Below, one piece after another: positions 28,238 through 37,017 of a stretch of DNA of 64,000 bases. Position numbers and translations under genes: made by a program. The number at the start of each line of letters is the position of its first letter. Position 1 is the stretch's first letter. The stretch is from Planomicrobium sp. CPCC 101079. Lineage in GTDB: Bacteria; Bacillota; Bacilli; Bacillales_A; Planococcaceae. The stretch is from the NCBI RefSeq assembly GCF_007859275.1, contig NZ_VOHC01000031.1, positions 133,104 to 197,103 of the forward strand, written 5' to 3'. The notes under the pieces were generated by a model. It made no database searches, was not told the DNA's origin, and was given only the letters and a program-made list of their open reading frames with translations.

Positions 28238-28250
28238 GGAAGTACAGGGG
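28238..28250 (+). promoter_or_regulatory. Possible HxlR site upstream of hxlR
   Basis: GGAAGTACAGGGG lies about 55 bases before hxlR; GAAGTACAGG recurs exactly before hxlA (28787-28796). A GTATA-N6-TATAC dyad (28216-28231) lies just upstream. Confidence 0.35.
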
Positions 28251-28302
28251 CTGCGGCCAAGTTGCCATGGATTGTTCTTGAATGACAAGGAGATGGATAC
28301 AG

Positions 28303-28677
28303 ATGGGACATGTTTGCGAAAAGGAATTCAGCTGTGAAAAAGAACTGACTCTTGCCGTGATCGGCGGCAAATGGAAAATGTTGATTTTATGGCACCTTGG
28401 TAAAGAAGGTACTAAGCGCTTTAACGAGTTGAAAAGGCTGATTCCAGGTATAACCCAAAGAATGCTTGTCACCCAGCTTCGGGAACTCGAATCGGATTTT
28501 ATCATTCATCGCGAAATTTATCCGGAAGTGCCCCCAAAAGTCGAATACTCATTGACAGCTCAAGGGCAATCGCTGATGCCTGTTTTAGAGAATATGTACG
28601 AGTGGGGCAAAACGTATAAAAGCTTTTTAGAGGTAGCGGTGCCTGCTGCCGAAGCAGAAGAGTCAAAAGCGAAATAA
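28303..28677 (+). CDS. hxlR: HxlR-family transcriptional activator of hxlAB
   Basis: Winged-helix DNA-binding protein that in B. subtilis activates hxlAB in response to formaldehyde. 124 residues; [20 protein letters not shown] with the conserved cysteine that reacts with formaldehyde in the family, and a recognition helix in [21 protein letters not shown] start at the ATG at 28303 because AAGGAG lies between it and an earlier in-frame ATG. hxlA follows behind a terminator, as in B. subtilis. Confidence 0.92.
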   Translation: MGHVCEKEFSCEKELTLAVIGGKWKMLILWHLGKEGTKRFNELKRLIPGITQRMLVTQLRELESDFIIHREIYPEVPPKVEYSLTAQGQSLMPVLENMYEWGKTYKSFLEVAVPAAEAEESKAK

Positions 28678-28685
28678 CGGTTTTC

Positions 28686-28718
28686 AAGGCGGGGATCCGA
28701 TCGGATTTCCGCTTTTTT
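28686..28718 (+). terminator. Terminator of hxlR
   Basis: GCGG-ATCCG and CGGAT-CCGC arms followed by seven Ts. Confidence 0.82.
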
Positions 28719-28771
28719 TATTTTCCGTATGTTAACGGTATACTTTTTGTCACTATATGAGAATAATGTGC

Positions 28772-28793
28772 GTACTTTCGGAAATCGAAGTAC
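28772..28793 (+). promoter_or_regulatory. GTACTT-N10-AAGTAC dyad upstream of hxlA
   Basis: Perfect six-base arms with a 10-base spacer, 50-70 bases before hxlA. Its right half continues as GAAGTACAGG, the same word found before hxlR. Candidate HxlR operator by position and repeat; not proven. Confidence 0.5.
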
Positions 28794-28843
28794 AGGCATA
28801 CACTAGAGGAGTAACAAAAAACGAAACTGAGGAGAATGAGAAG

Positions 28844-29485
28844 ATGAAATTACAATTAGCATTAGACTTAGTGGACATTCCACAAGCGATCGAGCTTGTT
28901 AAAGAAGTAGAACAACATATTGACATCGTCGAGATTGGAACCCCCGTCATTAACAAAGAAGGGCTTAAAGCCGTTTCCGAACTGAAAGCCGCTTTTCCGA
29001 ATTTGATCGTCTTGGCTGACGTGAAAATTATGGACGCTGCTGGATATGAAGTGGCAAACGCTAGTGCTGCCGGTGCAGACATTGTTACTATCTTGGCACA
29101 AGCAGAAGATGCTTCAATCAAAGGCGCTGTAGAAGAAGCGAAAAAGCAAGGCAAAGAAATTTTGGTGGATATGATTGCAGTTAAAGACGTTAAAACACGC
29201 GCTATTGAGCTTGATGCCATGGGCGCAGATTATATTTGCGTTCATACTGGATATGACTTGCAAGCAGAAGGCAAAGATTCTTTTGCTGATCTTCGCACTA
29301 TTAAAAGCGTTGTGAAAAACTCAAAAGTTGCTATTGCTGGCGGCATTAAACTTGAAACATTGCCGGAAGTAATCCAAGAACAGCCTGATTTAATTATCGT
29401 GGGCGGCGGCATCACAAGCAAAGAAGACAAAAAAGCGGAAGCTGAAAAAATTTACAATTTGATTCAAGAAGGCGCGACTGTTTAA
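28844..29485 (+). CDS. hxlA: 3-hexulose-6-phosphate synthase
   Basis: Condenses formaldehyde with ribulose 5-phosphate to D-arabino-3-hexulose 6-phosphate, the fixing step of the ribulose monophosphate pathway, used here for detoxification. OMP-decarboxylase-superfamily barrel: LQLALDLVD, IVEIGTPVI, LADVKIMDAAGYE with the catalytic Asp/Lys set, and VAGGIKLET near the phosphate site. 213 residues. The ATG at 28844 follows GAGGAG. Confidence 0.95.
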   Translation: MKLQLALDLVDIPQAIELVKEVEQHIDIVEIGTPVINKEGLKAVSELKAAFPNLIVLADVKIMDAAGYEVANASAAGADIVTILAQAEDASIKGAVEEAKKQGKEILVDMIAVKDVKTRAIELDAMGADYICVHTGYDLQAEGKDSFADLRTIKSVVKNSKVAIAGGIKLETLPEVIQEQPDLIIVGGGITSKEDKKAEAEKIYNLIQEGATV

Positions 29486-29486
29486 G

Positions 29487-30041
29487 ATGCAGACAGCGGG
29501 ATACACGGAAGTGATTTTAAAAGAACTGCAAACAGTGTTGTCATCCATTGAGGATTCTGAGGCAGATAAAATGGTGGAAGCCCTGCTTGCTTCAAAGAAA
29601 ATTTTTGTTGCTGGCGGCGGCCGCTCGGGCTTTATGGCAAAATCCTTTGTTATGCGCTTGATGCATATCGGACTCGATCCGTATATCGTCGGGGAAACTG
29701 TCACTCCCAATTTAGATGCTGACGATATTTTTGTTGTCGCTTCCGGATCAGGCGAAACACAAAGCTTCGTTGCCATGACCGAGAAAGCCCGAAAAATCGG
29801 AGCTATTGTCGCAGCCGTGACCATCAATCCTGATTCCACGATTGGAAAACTCGGCGATATTGTTGTTGAAATTCCTGCCCAAGCCAAAGCGGAAGGCGAT
29901 AGCGGCAAATCGATCCAGCCCATGGGTTCGCTTTTCGAACAGTCGCTGTTGCTGTTTTTCGATGCCGTCATCTTAAAAATCATGGAGAAAAAATCGCTGA
30001 CTTCACAAACAATGTATGGCAGACACGCCAACCTTGAATAA
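29487..30041 (+). CDS. hxlB: 6-phospho-3-hexuloisomerase
   Basis: Converts the HxlA product to fructose 6-phosphate. SIS-domain isomerase with VAGGGRSGFMAKSF and VASGSGETQSF, the sugar-phosphate loops, and a conserved C-terminal PMGSLFEQ. 184 residues. It starts one base after the hxlA stop, so expression is coupled. Closed by a bidirectional terminator. Confidence 0.95.
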   Translation: MQTAGYTEVILKELQTVLSSIEDSEADKMVEALLASKKIFVAGGGRSGFMAKSFVMRLMHIGLDPYIVGETVTPNLDADDIFVVASGSGETQSFVAMTEKARKIGAIVAAVTINPDSTIGKLGDIVVEIPAQAKAEGDSGKSIQPMGSLFEQSLLLFFDAVILKIMEKKSLTSQTMYGRHANLE

Positions 30042-30052
30042 GTATATATGAA

Positions 30053-30094
30053 GAAAGCAGGACTAAGCCTTTGATGAGCTTTAGTCCTGCTTTT
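30053..30094. terminator. Bidirectional terminator between hxlB and the nucleotidyltransferase gene
   Basis: AAAGCAGGACTAA and TTAGTCCTGCTTT, 13-base perfect arms with a 14-base loop. Confidence 0.88.
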
Positions 30095-30096
30095 CT

Positions 30097-30906
30097 TTAT
30101 CGTTCCTCAACTTTATAGCTGTCAGTGTCACCCACTTTTTTGGTATGGGCATCAATCATTCTGCGGAGCAAAGGTTCAATCTCTGTTTCTTTTGGCAATA
30201 CCGCTAAGACCCATTCCAATTCCTGTTCGACTAGCAAACTAATCCGGACTGCTGCAACTGCATGTTCCCGCGGCGTTATGTGATTAATGATTGCTGTAAC
30301 CTCTTCAAAAAGCTCCGTTGGCAAGGAACTGGCGAGTGCTTTAACTCCCAGCTGTGCACGAAGCGGAGCGTACTTGTGCAGCAGCACACGCGCTAAGTGG
30401 TCGATCACGTTGGTCAGCATCCTTGCCGCCCAAATGGTATTTCCGCGTGTACTCGCTTTTTGGTATTGAAACAAAAACCAAGCCACATCGATAACGGCAT
30501 CCCTGAATTCCTCTGATTTCAGCTCCAGGGTTTGCGTTTCTTGGAAAGATTCAAGCAAGCCTTCCGGATCATAAAGCACCCGAAAATAATCTTTCTCCGG
30601 AAACGATTCAAGTGTGACAGTAAACAAATCGATATGCAGTAGGTTGTCATACACAGCGATCAGCTGAGGTGCGATAATGAAGATATCATCCCTGAAAAGG
30701 ATTGGCCGATACGCCTCTAAATGCGCTTCACGCGCTGCTAAAAACTGTTTTTCTCGCTCCCCATCGACCAAGCAGTACAAATCGATATCGGAATGCTCAT
30801 CATGTTCATCACGGCCCATGGATCCTTTTACAAAAACCGCTTTGACGTGCGGATCTTGTTTTAGGCTTGCACAAATTTTTTCGACGGCTTGCTCTTGTAT
30901 CAGCAT
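30097..30906 (-). CDS. Nucleotidyltransferase-domain protein
   Basis: Polymerase-beta-type minimal nucleotidyltransferase fold: VKGSMGRDEHDEHSDIDLY is the GS-x10-DxD metal motif (about residues 27-46), and HIDLF near residue 95 gives the third carboxylate. The remaining 160 residues are helical, as in aminoglycoside nucleotidyltransferase-like proteins. Substrate unknown; it may modify a small molecule, protein or antibiotic. I start at the ATG at 30906, six bases after GGAGGA. Downstream of the cyclase gene by 38 bases, so it probably ends that operon. Confidence 0.8.
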   Translation of the reverse strand: MLIQEQAVEKICASLKQDPHVKAVFVKGSMGRDEHDEHSDIDLYCLVDGEREKQFLAAREAHLEAYRPILFRDDIFIIAPQLIAVYDNLLHIDLFTVTLESFPEKDYFRVLYDPEGLLESFQETQTLELKSEEFRDAVIDVAWFLFQYQKASTRGNTIWAARMLTNVIDHLARVLLHKYAPLRAQLGVKALASSLPTELFEEVTAIINHITPREHAVAAVRISLLVEQELEWVLAVLPKETEIEPLLRRMIDAHTKKVGDTDSYKVEER

Positions 30907-30944
30907 ATCCATTCCTCCAGCGCCTGCAATAAAATCATTTCTTA

Positions 30945-32807
30945 TTACACCAATAATAACGGAATATAATCCACAATTTCCTCCGGTTTCTTATCCAAAG
31001 ACAAGCGAACCAGTTCTATTTGCCCTTCGATTCCTTTCAGGTTCGCATGGAAAAGCTCCATCATAAAAGAGCTTTCGGCAAAAACATCGTTTGCCTGTAC
31101 TTGTTCTAAAAAGTCTCTGCCAATCACCAAATCTCCTCCCACTCCTTCACCCTGCAGTCTTGCCGCAACATTAACCGTCCTGCCGAAATAATCCAGCCGG
31201 TCATTTGAATTGACTGCAATGGCAGGTCCACTATGCAAACCGATTTTCAACATAATATCTTCCTTTTCAGCATTGTTGAACTCGGCTACATGCTGCTGGA
31301 TTTGCAGCGCCGCCCGAAGGCCGTCCTCCGGCAAATGAAAAACAGCCATGACCGCGTCTCCTATCGTTTTGACCACACTTCCTGAGTTTTTGGAAATCCA
31401 GTGCGTTAAGAATTCAAAGTGGCGATTGACTTGCCCATATGCGGTAGCGTCGCCAACAGTTTCATATAAAGAAGTGGAACCTTTCAAATCTGTAAACATG
31501 ATCGTAACATTGCGGATGCTGATCTGTTGTCCTGGCGACAAAACTTCAGATGAAAACAGATCCCGAAATTCCTGCATCGCTGTAACTTTTGCGGCAGTTA
31601 CCGTTTCCGCATTCCAATCCGATTGCTCCAAGGCGACAATTATGTCATTCTGGCTGGAGTTGGTTAGACTTATTTCTGAGCGCCTTGCAATGTTTGAATG
31701 GCTCCAGCCTTCTTCCGTATACTCAAGAAGCGCCGGATGGCCTTCCGCCGGCAGCTTGTCCAAGATGTCGACCATGTTGTTTTCCTGCAAGACGCGCAGG
31801 CGAAGCGCTTTTTCGGCACTTGTAATCGGCAGTACAATGGTCTGCCCAGCACCGATAATTTTTTGCACTTTAATATGCGGCGTAATTTGCGGTGCCCCTA
31901 CACAATAAACTTCTGCGTAAGCTTTTCGAATTGAAGGGTGAACCGAGAATTGAAGTTCTACATACCTGTCAAAGTCTGCATCATAGTTAATGCCGCATAA
32001 ATCGCAATGGAATTGGTTTTGTAATTGCGAAAGGGAACTATAGTCGACTTTCGAAACCCGGCAATTCGGGCAGATTAAATTCCAGCTCAAGTTAAGAATT
32101 CCAGATTTCGTGGCATATAACAACATCCGCAGCACTTCTTCCGAGTCTTTTTTCCACTGCTTTGCGATTTGAATCGGTTCCATGACCGCTACATCCGAAT
32201 CGCTTTTTTCGACTAGAAAGCGGTGCAGCAGGACAATATATGAAGCATCCACCGGGAACTTCCTTAACCGGTCTTCAAGCCTTTCCAATTCAACAAAATT
32301 CACTTTTGCGTTTACCGCTTTTTGTGGAAGCTCCCTCGGATCCGCCCCCGCTTTTGCGTAATCATCTATATACGCCAATGTGTTTTTCATCGATTGGATG
32401 CCTATCGCTAAAACTACTGCAATGCCAAGCGGATTCCGCGGCAGATATTCAGCAATTACCCGTACTGTCGTTTTTTCAGCAAAAGCATCGCTGCTGTCGA
32501 CCAGCTCTATGCCCCACGTATACGAAACCAACGGACCGCTGACATAGCGCCGTTCTACTATATAACTTTTATTTTCCTCCCATTGAAAGGGAAATTCCTG
32601 CCACTTTAGGGGAATGAGGCCGGCAATTTTTGCCTGGGCCGACCGATAAAAAACATTAGTACCCTCTTTTTGAACCCCGCTGAATTGGACAGGGAAAATA
32701 CCGATATACGGATTCATGCGGTTATTATCACTGATCAGTTTCCAAATCGTTTCTTTTGCCAAGGCAAACTGTTGTTCAAATACATATTTTTTTGCTTTTA
32801 ACGTCAT
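30945..32807 (-). CDS. Class III adenylate cyclase with SRPBCC-like and DUF5939-type regions
   Basis: 620 residues. The C-terminal third is a class III cyclase: metal aspartates in IMFTDLKGST and KTIGDAVMAVF, and DYFGRTVNVAARLQ with the transition-state Asn and Arg. The Lys (VKTIGD) and Asp (LDYFG) pair fits ATP rather than GTP, so cAMP is the expected product. Residues 1-160 look like an SRPBCC/START-type ligand pocket, and the middle part has a zinc ribbon (ICPNCR, CDLC), resembling DUF5939 cyclases. No transmembrane segment is clear. The ATG at 32807 follows GAGGTGG and overlaps no more than the end of the DUF3307 gene region. Confidence 0.85.
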   Translation of the reverse strand: MTLKAKKYVFEQQFALAKETIWKLISDNNRMNPYIGIFPVQFSGVQKEGTNVFYRSAQAKIAGLIPLKWQEFPFQWEENKSYIVERRYVSGPLVSYTWGIELVDSSDAFAEKTTVRVIAEYLPRNPLGIAVVLAIGIQSMKNTLAYIDDYAKAGADPRELPQKAVNAKVNFVELERLEDRLRKFPVDASYIVLLHRFLVEKSDSDVAVMEPIQIAKQWKKDSEEVLRMLLYATKSGILNLSWNLICPNCRVSKVDYSSLSQLQNQFHCDLCGINYDADFDRYVELQFSVHPSIRKAYAEVYCVGAPQITPHIKVQKIIGAGQTIVLPITSAEKALRLRVLQENNMVDILDKLPAEGHPALLEYTEEGWSHSNIARRSEISLTNSSQNDIIVALEQSDWNAETVTAAKVTAMQEFRDLFSSEVLSPGQQISIRNVTIMFTDLKGSTSLYETVGDATAYGQVNRHFEFLTHWISKNSGSVVKTIGDAVMAVFHLPEDGLRAALQIQQHVAEFNNAEKEDIMLKIGLHSGPAIAVNSNDRLDYFGRTVNVAARLQGEGVGGDLVIGRDFLEQVQANDVFAESSFMMELFHANLKGIEGQIELVRLSLDKKPEEIVDYIPLLLV

Positions 32808-32817
32808 TTTTCCACCT

Positions 32818-33162
32818 CTATGAAATTTCAATGGCTATTGCCAATAAGATGATATGAAAAATCTGATCGGCCATAATCGCCAACCACGCTTGTTCTGGAC
32901 CTTTTGCCATTTGGATGTTCCTCACCCAAAATACGACGAATTTTTTTCGGTCTAGAATAACATGACCGATGAAAATGACTCCAAGCCCAGCTGCTGATAA
33001 CCCTCCTGATAAAAGCCCGGCCAGTGCCACAATAACGGTATAAACAGTTACATGTGCAAGGAGCGGCCCCCATTTCGTTGCTTTATATTTAGCCATCCAT
33101 CCTGTTTGCAAAAGGAAATCACCGATCAGGTGGCCGATTAACAAATAACTAAACTGATCCAT
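32818..33162 (-). CDS. DUF3307 integral membrane protein
   Basis: Small polytopic membrane protein of unknown function. The family motif LIGHLIGDFLLQTGWMA sits at the N-terminus, and HVILDRKK and ADQIFHIILL follow, giving conserved His/Asp residues near the membrane. I use the ATG at 33162 (114 residues); another in-frame ATG at 33180 is possible. It overlaps the HD-GYP gene end and ends 10 bases before the cyclase, so the three form one operon. Confidence 0.8.
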   Translation of the reverse strand: MDQFSYLLIGHLIGDFLLQTGWMAKYKATKWGPLLAHVTVYTVIVALAGLLSGGLSAAGLGVIFIGHVILDRKKFVVFWVRNIQMAKGPEQAWLAIMADQIFHIILLAIAIEIS

Positions 33163-34309
33163 AAAAGTTGCTTTCTCCATTCCCCGCCTCATATTTATCT
33201 ACTTGGTAACTGCACTCTTCCAAGATTGCTACAAATGCATCCACAATGTTTGCATCGAATAGAATATTGCGGCAACGAAGCAATTCCGCAGCCCCGTCCT
33301 TAAATGACATCCCTTTGCTATAGGAACGCGCCGTCGTCATCGCATCAAAGGCATCTGCCACTCCAACAATTCTTGCGAACCAAGGTATTTCTTCACCTTT
33401 TAACTGATCTGGATAACCTGTACCATCAAGCCGCTCGTGATGGGAGCGGGCTGTTTGAATCGCATGGACGAGTGCGGATTTTGGCTCCATATTTGATAAG
33501 ATGTCCGCTCCAATAATTGTGTGCTGTTTAATCGTTTCATATTCTATTTTTGTTAGGCCGCTCGGTTTTCGCAATATGTCATCAGGTATCCCGATTTTGC
33601 CAATATCATGGAGCAAAGCGGCTTTATATAATTCATCGCTTGCCCCTCCTGCCATGCCAAGCTTTTTCGCAATCCATAGAGAATACTTCGCCACTCTTTC
33701 TGAATGGCCTGCGGTGTAAGGATCACGGGCATCCAAAACTTTGGCTAATGTCCGGATCATGCTTAAAAACATCCGGTAAAGTTCGTCATACATTTGGCTA
33801 TTATGTAGAGCGAGGGCTGATTGGCTGGCAAGTGCAAGTGCAAGAGTAATATCTTGCTCCGAGAAGAATGCAACAGTTTTCTTGTTCAGCAGCTGCAAGG
33901 CACCAAGCACGGTCCCTTTAACCTTCAATGGGACTGTAATCATCGATTTTGTCACAAAACCGCTTGACACATCTACCCGATTTGCCCAATCGGCATGCTC
34001 TGCCACATTTTCTATCAGTTCTGCCTGCCCGGTTTCTATAACCTTGCCTACAATGCCTTCCTTTTTAGCCAATTTGATGTTAAGAATCGCTGAAGAAGTA
34101 GGGCCGTAGGCTGCCACTGCTTCAACATTTTGCTTGTCACTGTTTACTACCCAAAGCGTGCCGGCTTCTGCACCGATTACTTGAACCATCTGCAACAGAA
34201 TATTTTGAAAGACTTCGTCTATCTCAATATTCGAATTTAATTGTTTGAAAGCTTCTAAAAGATTTAAAAGCTCTTGGACTTTGTATTCCAAGTCCTTTAT
34301 TTGAGTCAT
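33149..34309 (-). CDS. GAF-HD-GYP domain phosphodiesterase
   Basis: Predicted cyclic-dinucleotide phosphodiesterase. Coiled-coil N-terminus, GAF sensor (about residues 20-170: AEAGTLWVV, ITVPLKVKGTVLGALQLLN), then HD-GYP with TAGHSERVAKYS, LLHDIGKIGIPDD and SHHERLDGTGYPDQLKG (the GYP motif). Metal ligands look complete. 386 residues from the ATG at 34309, seven bases after GGAGG. First gene of an operon with DUF3307, the cyclase and the nucleotidyltransferase, suggesting a signalling unit linking two nucleotide messengers. Confidence 0.88.
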   Translation of the reverse strand: MTQIKDLEYKVQELLNLLEAFKQLNSNIEIDEVFQNILLQMVQVIGAEAGTLWVVNSDKQNVEAVAAYGPTSSAILNIKLAKKEGIVGKVIETGQAELIENVAEHADWANRVDVSSGFVTKSMITVPLKVKGTVLGALQLLNKKTVAFFSEQDITLALALASQSALALHNSQMYDELYRMFLSMIRTLAKVLDARDPYTAGHSERVAKYSLWIAKKLGMAGGASDELYKAALLHDIGKIGIPDDILRKPSGLTKIEYETIKQHTIIGADILSNMEPKSALVHAIQTARSHHERLDGTGYPDQLKGEEIPWFARIVGVADAFDAMTTARSYSKGMSFKDGAAELLRCRNILFDANIVDAFVAILEECSYQVDKYEAGNGESNFYGSV

Positions 34310-34486
34310 TGAGGGCCTCCTGATATTTTCAAATGAAACACAAAGTCTTTTATATCGTTTAAATACCAAATAATTACTTAAATTCATTACTTTTTATTTT
34401 CTTTAATCATGTCTTTTTTTTTACTTAAATACAAGTTAATTTATTATTTTTTAAAAATAAATTACTGCCCCGTCTAAACATAAAAA
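34310..34486. other. AT-rich gap upstream of the HD-GYP operon
   Basis: Gap with no gene. It must contain the HD-GYP operon promoter; long A- and T-runs (34405-34455) prevent a confident call. Confidence 0.4.
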
Positions 34487-34514
34487 GGCAGAAAGCGTCT
34501 GTCAGCTTTCTGCC
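34487..34514 (-). terminator. Terminator of the SorC-regulator gene
   Basis: GGCAGAAAGC, 8-base loop, GCTTTCTGCC, then TTTTTATG on the minus strand. Confidence 0.85.
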
Positions 34515-34538
34515 CTTCTTTACATGTTTTATACGATT

Positions 34539-35483
34539 CTATTTCTGAAGCATCAATTCTGCCGTTGCATCATCTATAACTAAAACATCAAGATAGCCTC
34601 CGGAGAGTGCAGCTTTTACACTGTCCGCTTTATGGGTCCCTTCGACAATGCCAATCACTTCTGGAATGTTCTTGAATTCGTTCAAGTCCAGGCCGATCAC
34701 TAAATCATTTAACGGGTGTTGGATTTGTTTTCCTGCCGCGTCGAAGAAACGTGAGCCAATATCTCCTGCAGCTCCCGCGTCCTGCAAAGATTCCAAATCT
34801 CTTTCAGTGAGATAATCCATCGTTGTCATGGTGGAGCCTTCGAATGGATTTCCAATTCCCACTACAGCCATTTCAACATTGCGTCCTTCTTCTAACACCA
34901 TCGCGATATCTTCTGATTGGATCAAGCGCTGTTTCAATTCATACGATCCAACCATAGCAGGTGCATAAAGATATGAACAATTTGAATTCATTTTCTGTGC
35001 CAGTTGATACGCCAGCAAGTTTGAATGAATTTCGACTAGCTTTCTTCCCATTCCTCCTACAAGCGGAATAATCTTTAATTCCCGGTGCTGTTCATACGGA
35101 TACTCTTGGACGAATTTTGAAAGCGTGCTCCCCCATGAAAGGCCAAGAGACTTTATGCCCTGCAAGTTTTTTGAAACATAAACAGAAGCCGCTTTGCCTA
35201 ATGCCTGTTTGACCATTTCTTTTGTCATATCGGCAGTCGGAATTACAATCGCTTCTTTAAGATTGTATTTTTTCTCCAGTCGATGCTCTAATTCTACAGT
35301 GTGAGCGCTTTCATCTTTAATGTAGATTTCAACTATGCCGATATCTCTGGCTTTATTGAGCAGTTTGGAAATCACTGGGCGGGAAACGCCAATTTTCTTA
35401 GCGATTTCCGCCTGTGTTTGTCCATCAAAATAATAGAGCTTTGATACTTTTACGATTTGCCTGCGTTCTTCCCAATCGATCAT
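34539..35483 (-). CDS. SorC/DeoR-type sugar-binding transcriptional regulator
   Basis: 314 residues: N-terminal helix-turn-helix (DGQTQAEIAKKIGVSRPVISKLL, residues about 20-42 as two helices) and a SorC sugar-phosphate-binding domain (LGLSWGSTLSKFV, PLVGGMG, VVGIGNPFEGSTM, DLVIGLDL). Such proteins bind phosphorylated sugars. It is the last gene after the E1-E2-E3 genes on the same strand and is the only regulator of this kind near the glucitol-type PTS. I infer that it controls both promoters carrying the shared dyad at 40413 and 44742. Confidence 0.88.
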   Translation of the reverse strand: MIDWEERRQIVKVSKLYYFDGQTQAEIAKKIGVSRPVISKLLNKARDIGIVEIYIKDESAHTVELEHRLEKKYNLKEAIVIPTADMTKEMVKQALGKAASVYVSKNLQGIKSLGLSWGSTLSKFVQEYPYEQHRELKIIPLVGGMGRKLVEIHSNLLAYQLAQKMNSNCSYLYAPAMVGSYELKQRLIQSEDIAMVLEEGRNVEMAVVGIGNPFEGSTMTTMDYLTERDLESLQDAGAAGDIGSRFFDAAGKQIQHPLNDLVIGLDLNEFKNIPEVIGIVEGTHKADSVKAALSGGYLDVLVIDDATAELMLQK

Positions 35484-35621
35484 TGTGACACCTTCTCATC
35501 AAAATTTCTTAAAGTGAGAAATACCCCTTATCGATTATTTCCCCATATTTAAAACATAAATTTTATACCTGACTAAATTCTACCATCTTTTATGGGGACT
35601 GGCAGAACATTAATCCAAATT

Positions 35622-37010
35622 TTAATGATGAACTCCCTTGTCAAGCCATGATGCTGCCGCCTCGTAAACACTTTCAGAAACAGTCGGATGGGCATGTACC
35701 ATAGTGGAAAGCTCTTCAACTGTTCCTTCTAGATGGATAAAAGCTGATGGCTCCGCTATCATTTCCGTAACGTGTGAACCGACCATTGTAACTCCAAGAA
35801 TTTCTCCGTATTGTGTGCCGGCAATCAGCTTAGTAAATCCTTCTTTTTCACCACGGGTCAAAGCTTTTCCGTTTCCTGCATGGTCAATTCTCACCACTTT
35901 ATAGGACAGGTTTTTCTCTTTCGCTTCTTCTTCAGTCAATCCGACACTGGCAATTTCCGGGCTGGTATAAACGCAGCGCGGTATTACGTTATAGTCTATC
36001 TTTTCCTTTTCACCTGCCGCATTGGCAGCTGCTACAAGACCTTCTGCGCTGGCGACATGCGCCAATTGCCATCCGCCCACTAAATCGCCTATTGCCAAAA
36101 TGGATGGGAGATTGGTCTGCATTTGATCATCTACTTTTACAAATGGCCCATTCATATCAAGATCCAAGTCTGCAAAGGCAGAAGTATTTGGTGCTCTTCC
36201 AACTGACAGCAGGATAGCTTCTGCTTCCAGCACATCTTTTTTACCGTCTTTTGTTTCCACATTCACTACCTGATGGTTTTCCTGTTTTTCGACGCTCATT
36301 ACTTTTGTACTGGTCAACAAGGTGATTTTTTTCTTTTTCAATTCTTTTGCAAGAAGTTTTGAAGCATCTATATCTTCATTCGGAACAATACGATCGCCCA
36401 TTTCGACAACAGTGACCGGCACATTCAAACTTGAAAAAATGCATGCCAATTCTACACCAATTATTCCTCCACCGACAATTACCATAGACGCTGGAATTTC
36501 TGTGATATCGAAAATTGTGTCACTGGTGTAATAAGATGCTTGGTCAAGACCGGGGATAGGAGGGATGATGGGCTTGGATCCAGTGGCCAATATGATTTTT
36601 TCGCCTCGAATGGTTTCTTCCTTGTTTTCCAACTGTATCGAAACCGTCTGATCCCGCTGGACTTTTCCAAAGCCATTATAAACATCAATTTTGCCTTTTT
36701 TCATTAAATAAGCGATTCCATTTCGCAGCGTTTGTATGACTTCATCTTTTCTTGCGAGCATTTTTGAAAGAGAAAAAGTTAATGATCCCGTTTCAATCCC
36801 CCAGCTTTTTGCCCTTTCAATATCTTCAATAATTTCAGCGTGGCGTAATAACGTTTTTGAAGGAATACAGCCACGATTCAAACATGTCCCTCCCAGTTCC
36901 CGTGCTTCAACAAGTGCAACTTTCTTTCCAAGTTTCGCTGCTCTGATTGCCGCCACGTAACCGCCTGGGCCTCCGCCAATAACTGCCACGTCATAGTTAT
37001 TCAATGACAT
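35622..37010 (-). CDS. lpdA: Dihydrolipoyl dehydrogenase (E3) of the dehydrogenase complex
   Basis: FAD enzyme reoxidising the lipoyl group of E2 with NAD+. FAD motif GGGPGGYVAAIRAAKLG, redox-active disulfide GGTCLNRGCIPSK, NAD loop VIVGGGIIGVELA, and C-terminal catalytic HAHPTVSES. 462 residues. A ribosome site AAGGAG lies three bases before ATG and nine before a TTG two codons in, so the exact start is open. Follows E2 directly. Confidence 0.93.
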   Translation of the reverse strand: MSLNNYDVAVIGGGPGGYVAAIRAAKLGKKVALVEARELGGTCLNRGCIPSKTLLRHAEIIEDIERAKSWGIETGSLTFSLSKMLARKDEVIQTLRNGIAYLMKKGKIDVYNGFGKVQRDQTVSIQLENKEETIRGEKIILATGSKPIIPPIPGLDQASYYTSDTIFDITEIPASMVIVGGGIIGVELACIFSSLNVPVTVVEMGDRIVPNEDIDASKLLAKELKKKKITLLTSTKVMSVEKQENHQVVNVETKDGKKDVLEAEAILLSVGRAPNTSAFADLDLDMNGPFVKVDDQMQTNLPSILAIGDLVGGWQLAHVASAEGLVAAANAAGEKEKIDYNVIPRCVYTSPEIASVGLTEEEAKEKNLSYKVVRIDHAGNGKALTRGEKEGFTKLIAGTQYGEILGVTMVGSHVTEMIAEPSAFIHLEGTVEELSTMVHAHPTVSESVYEAAASWLDKGVHH

Positions 37011-37017
37011 CTACTCC

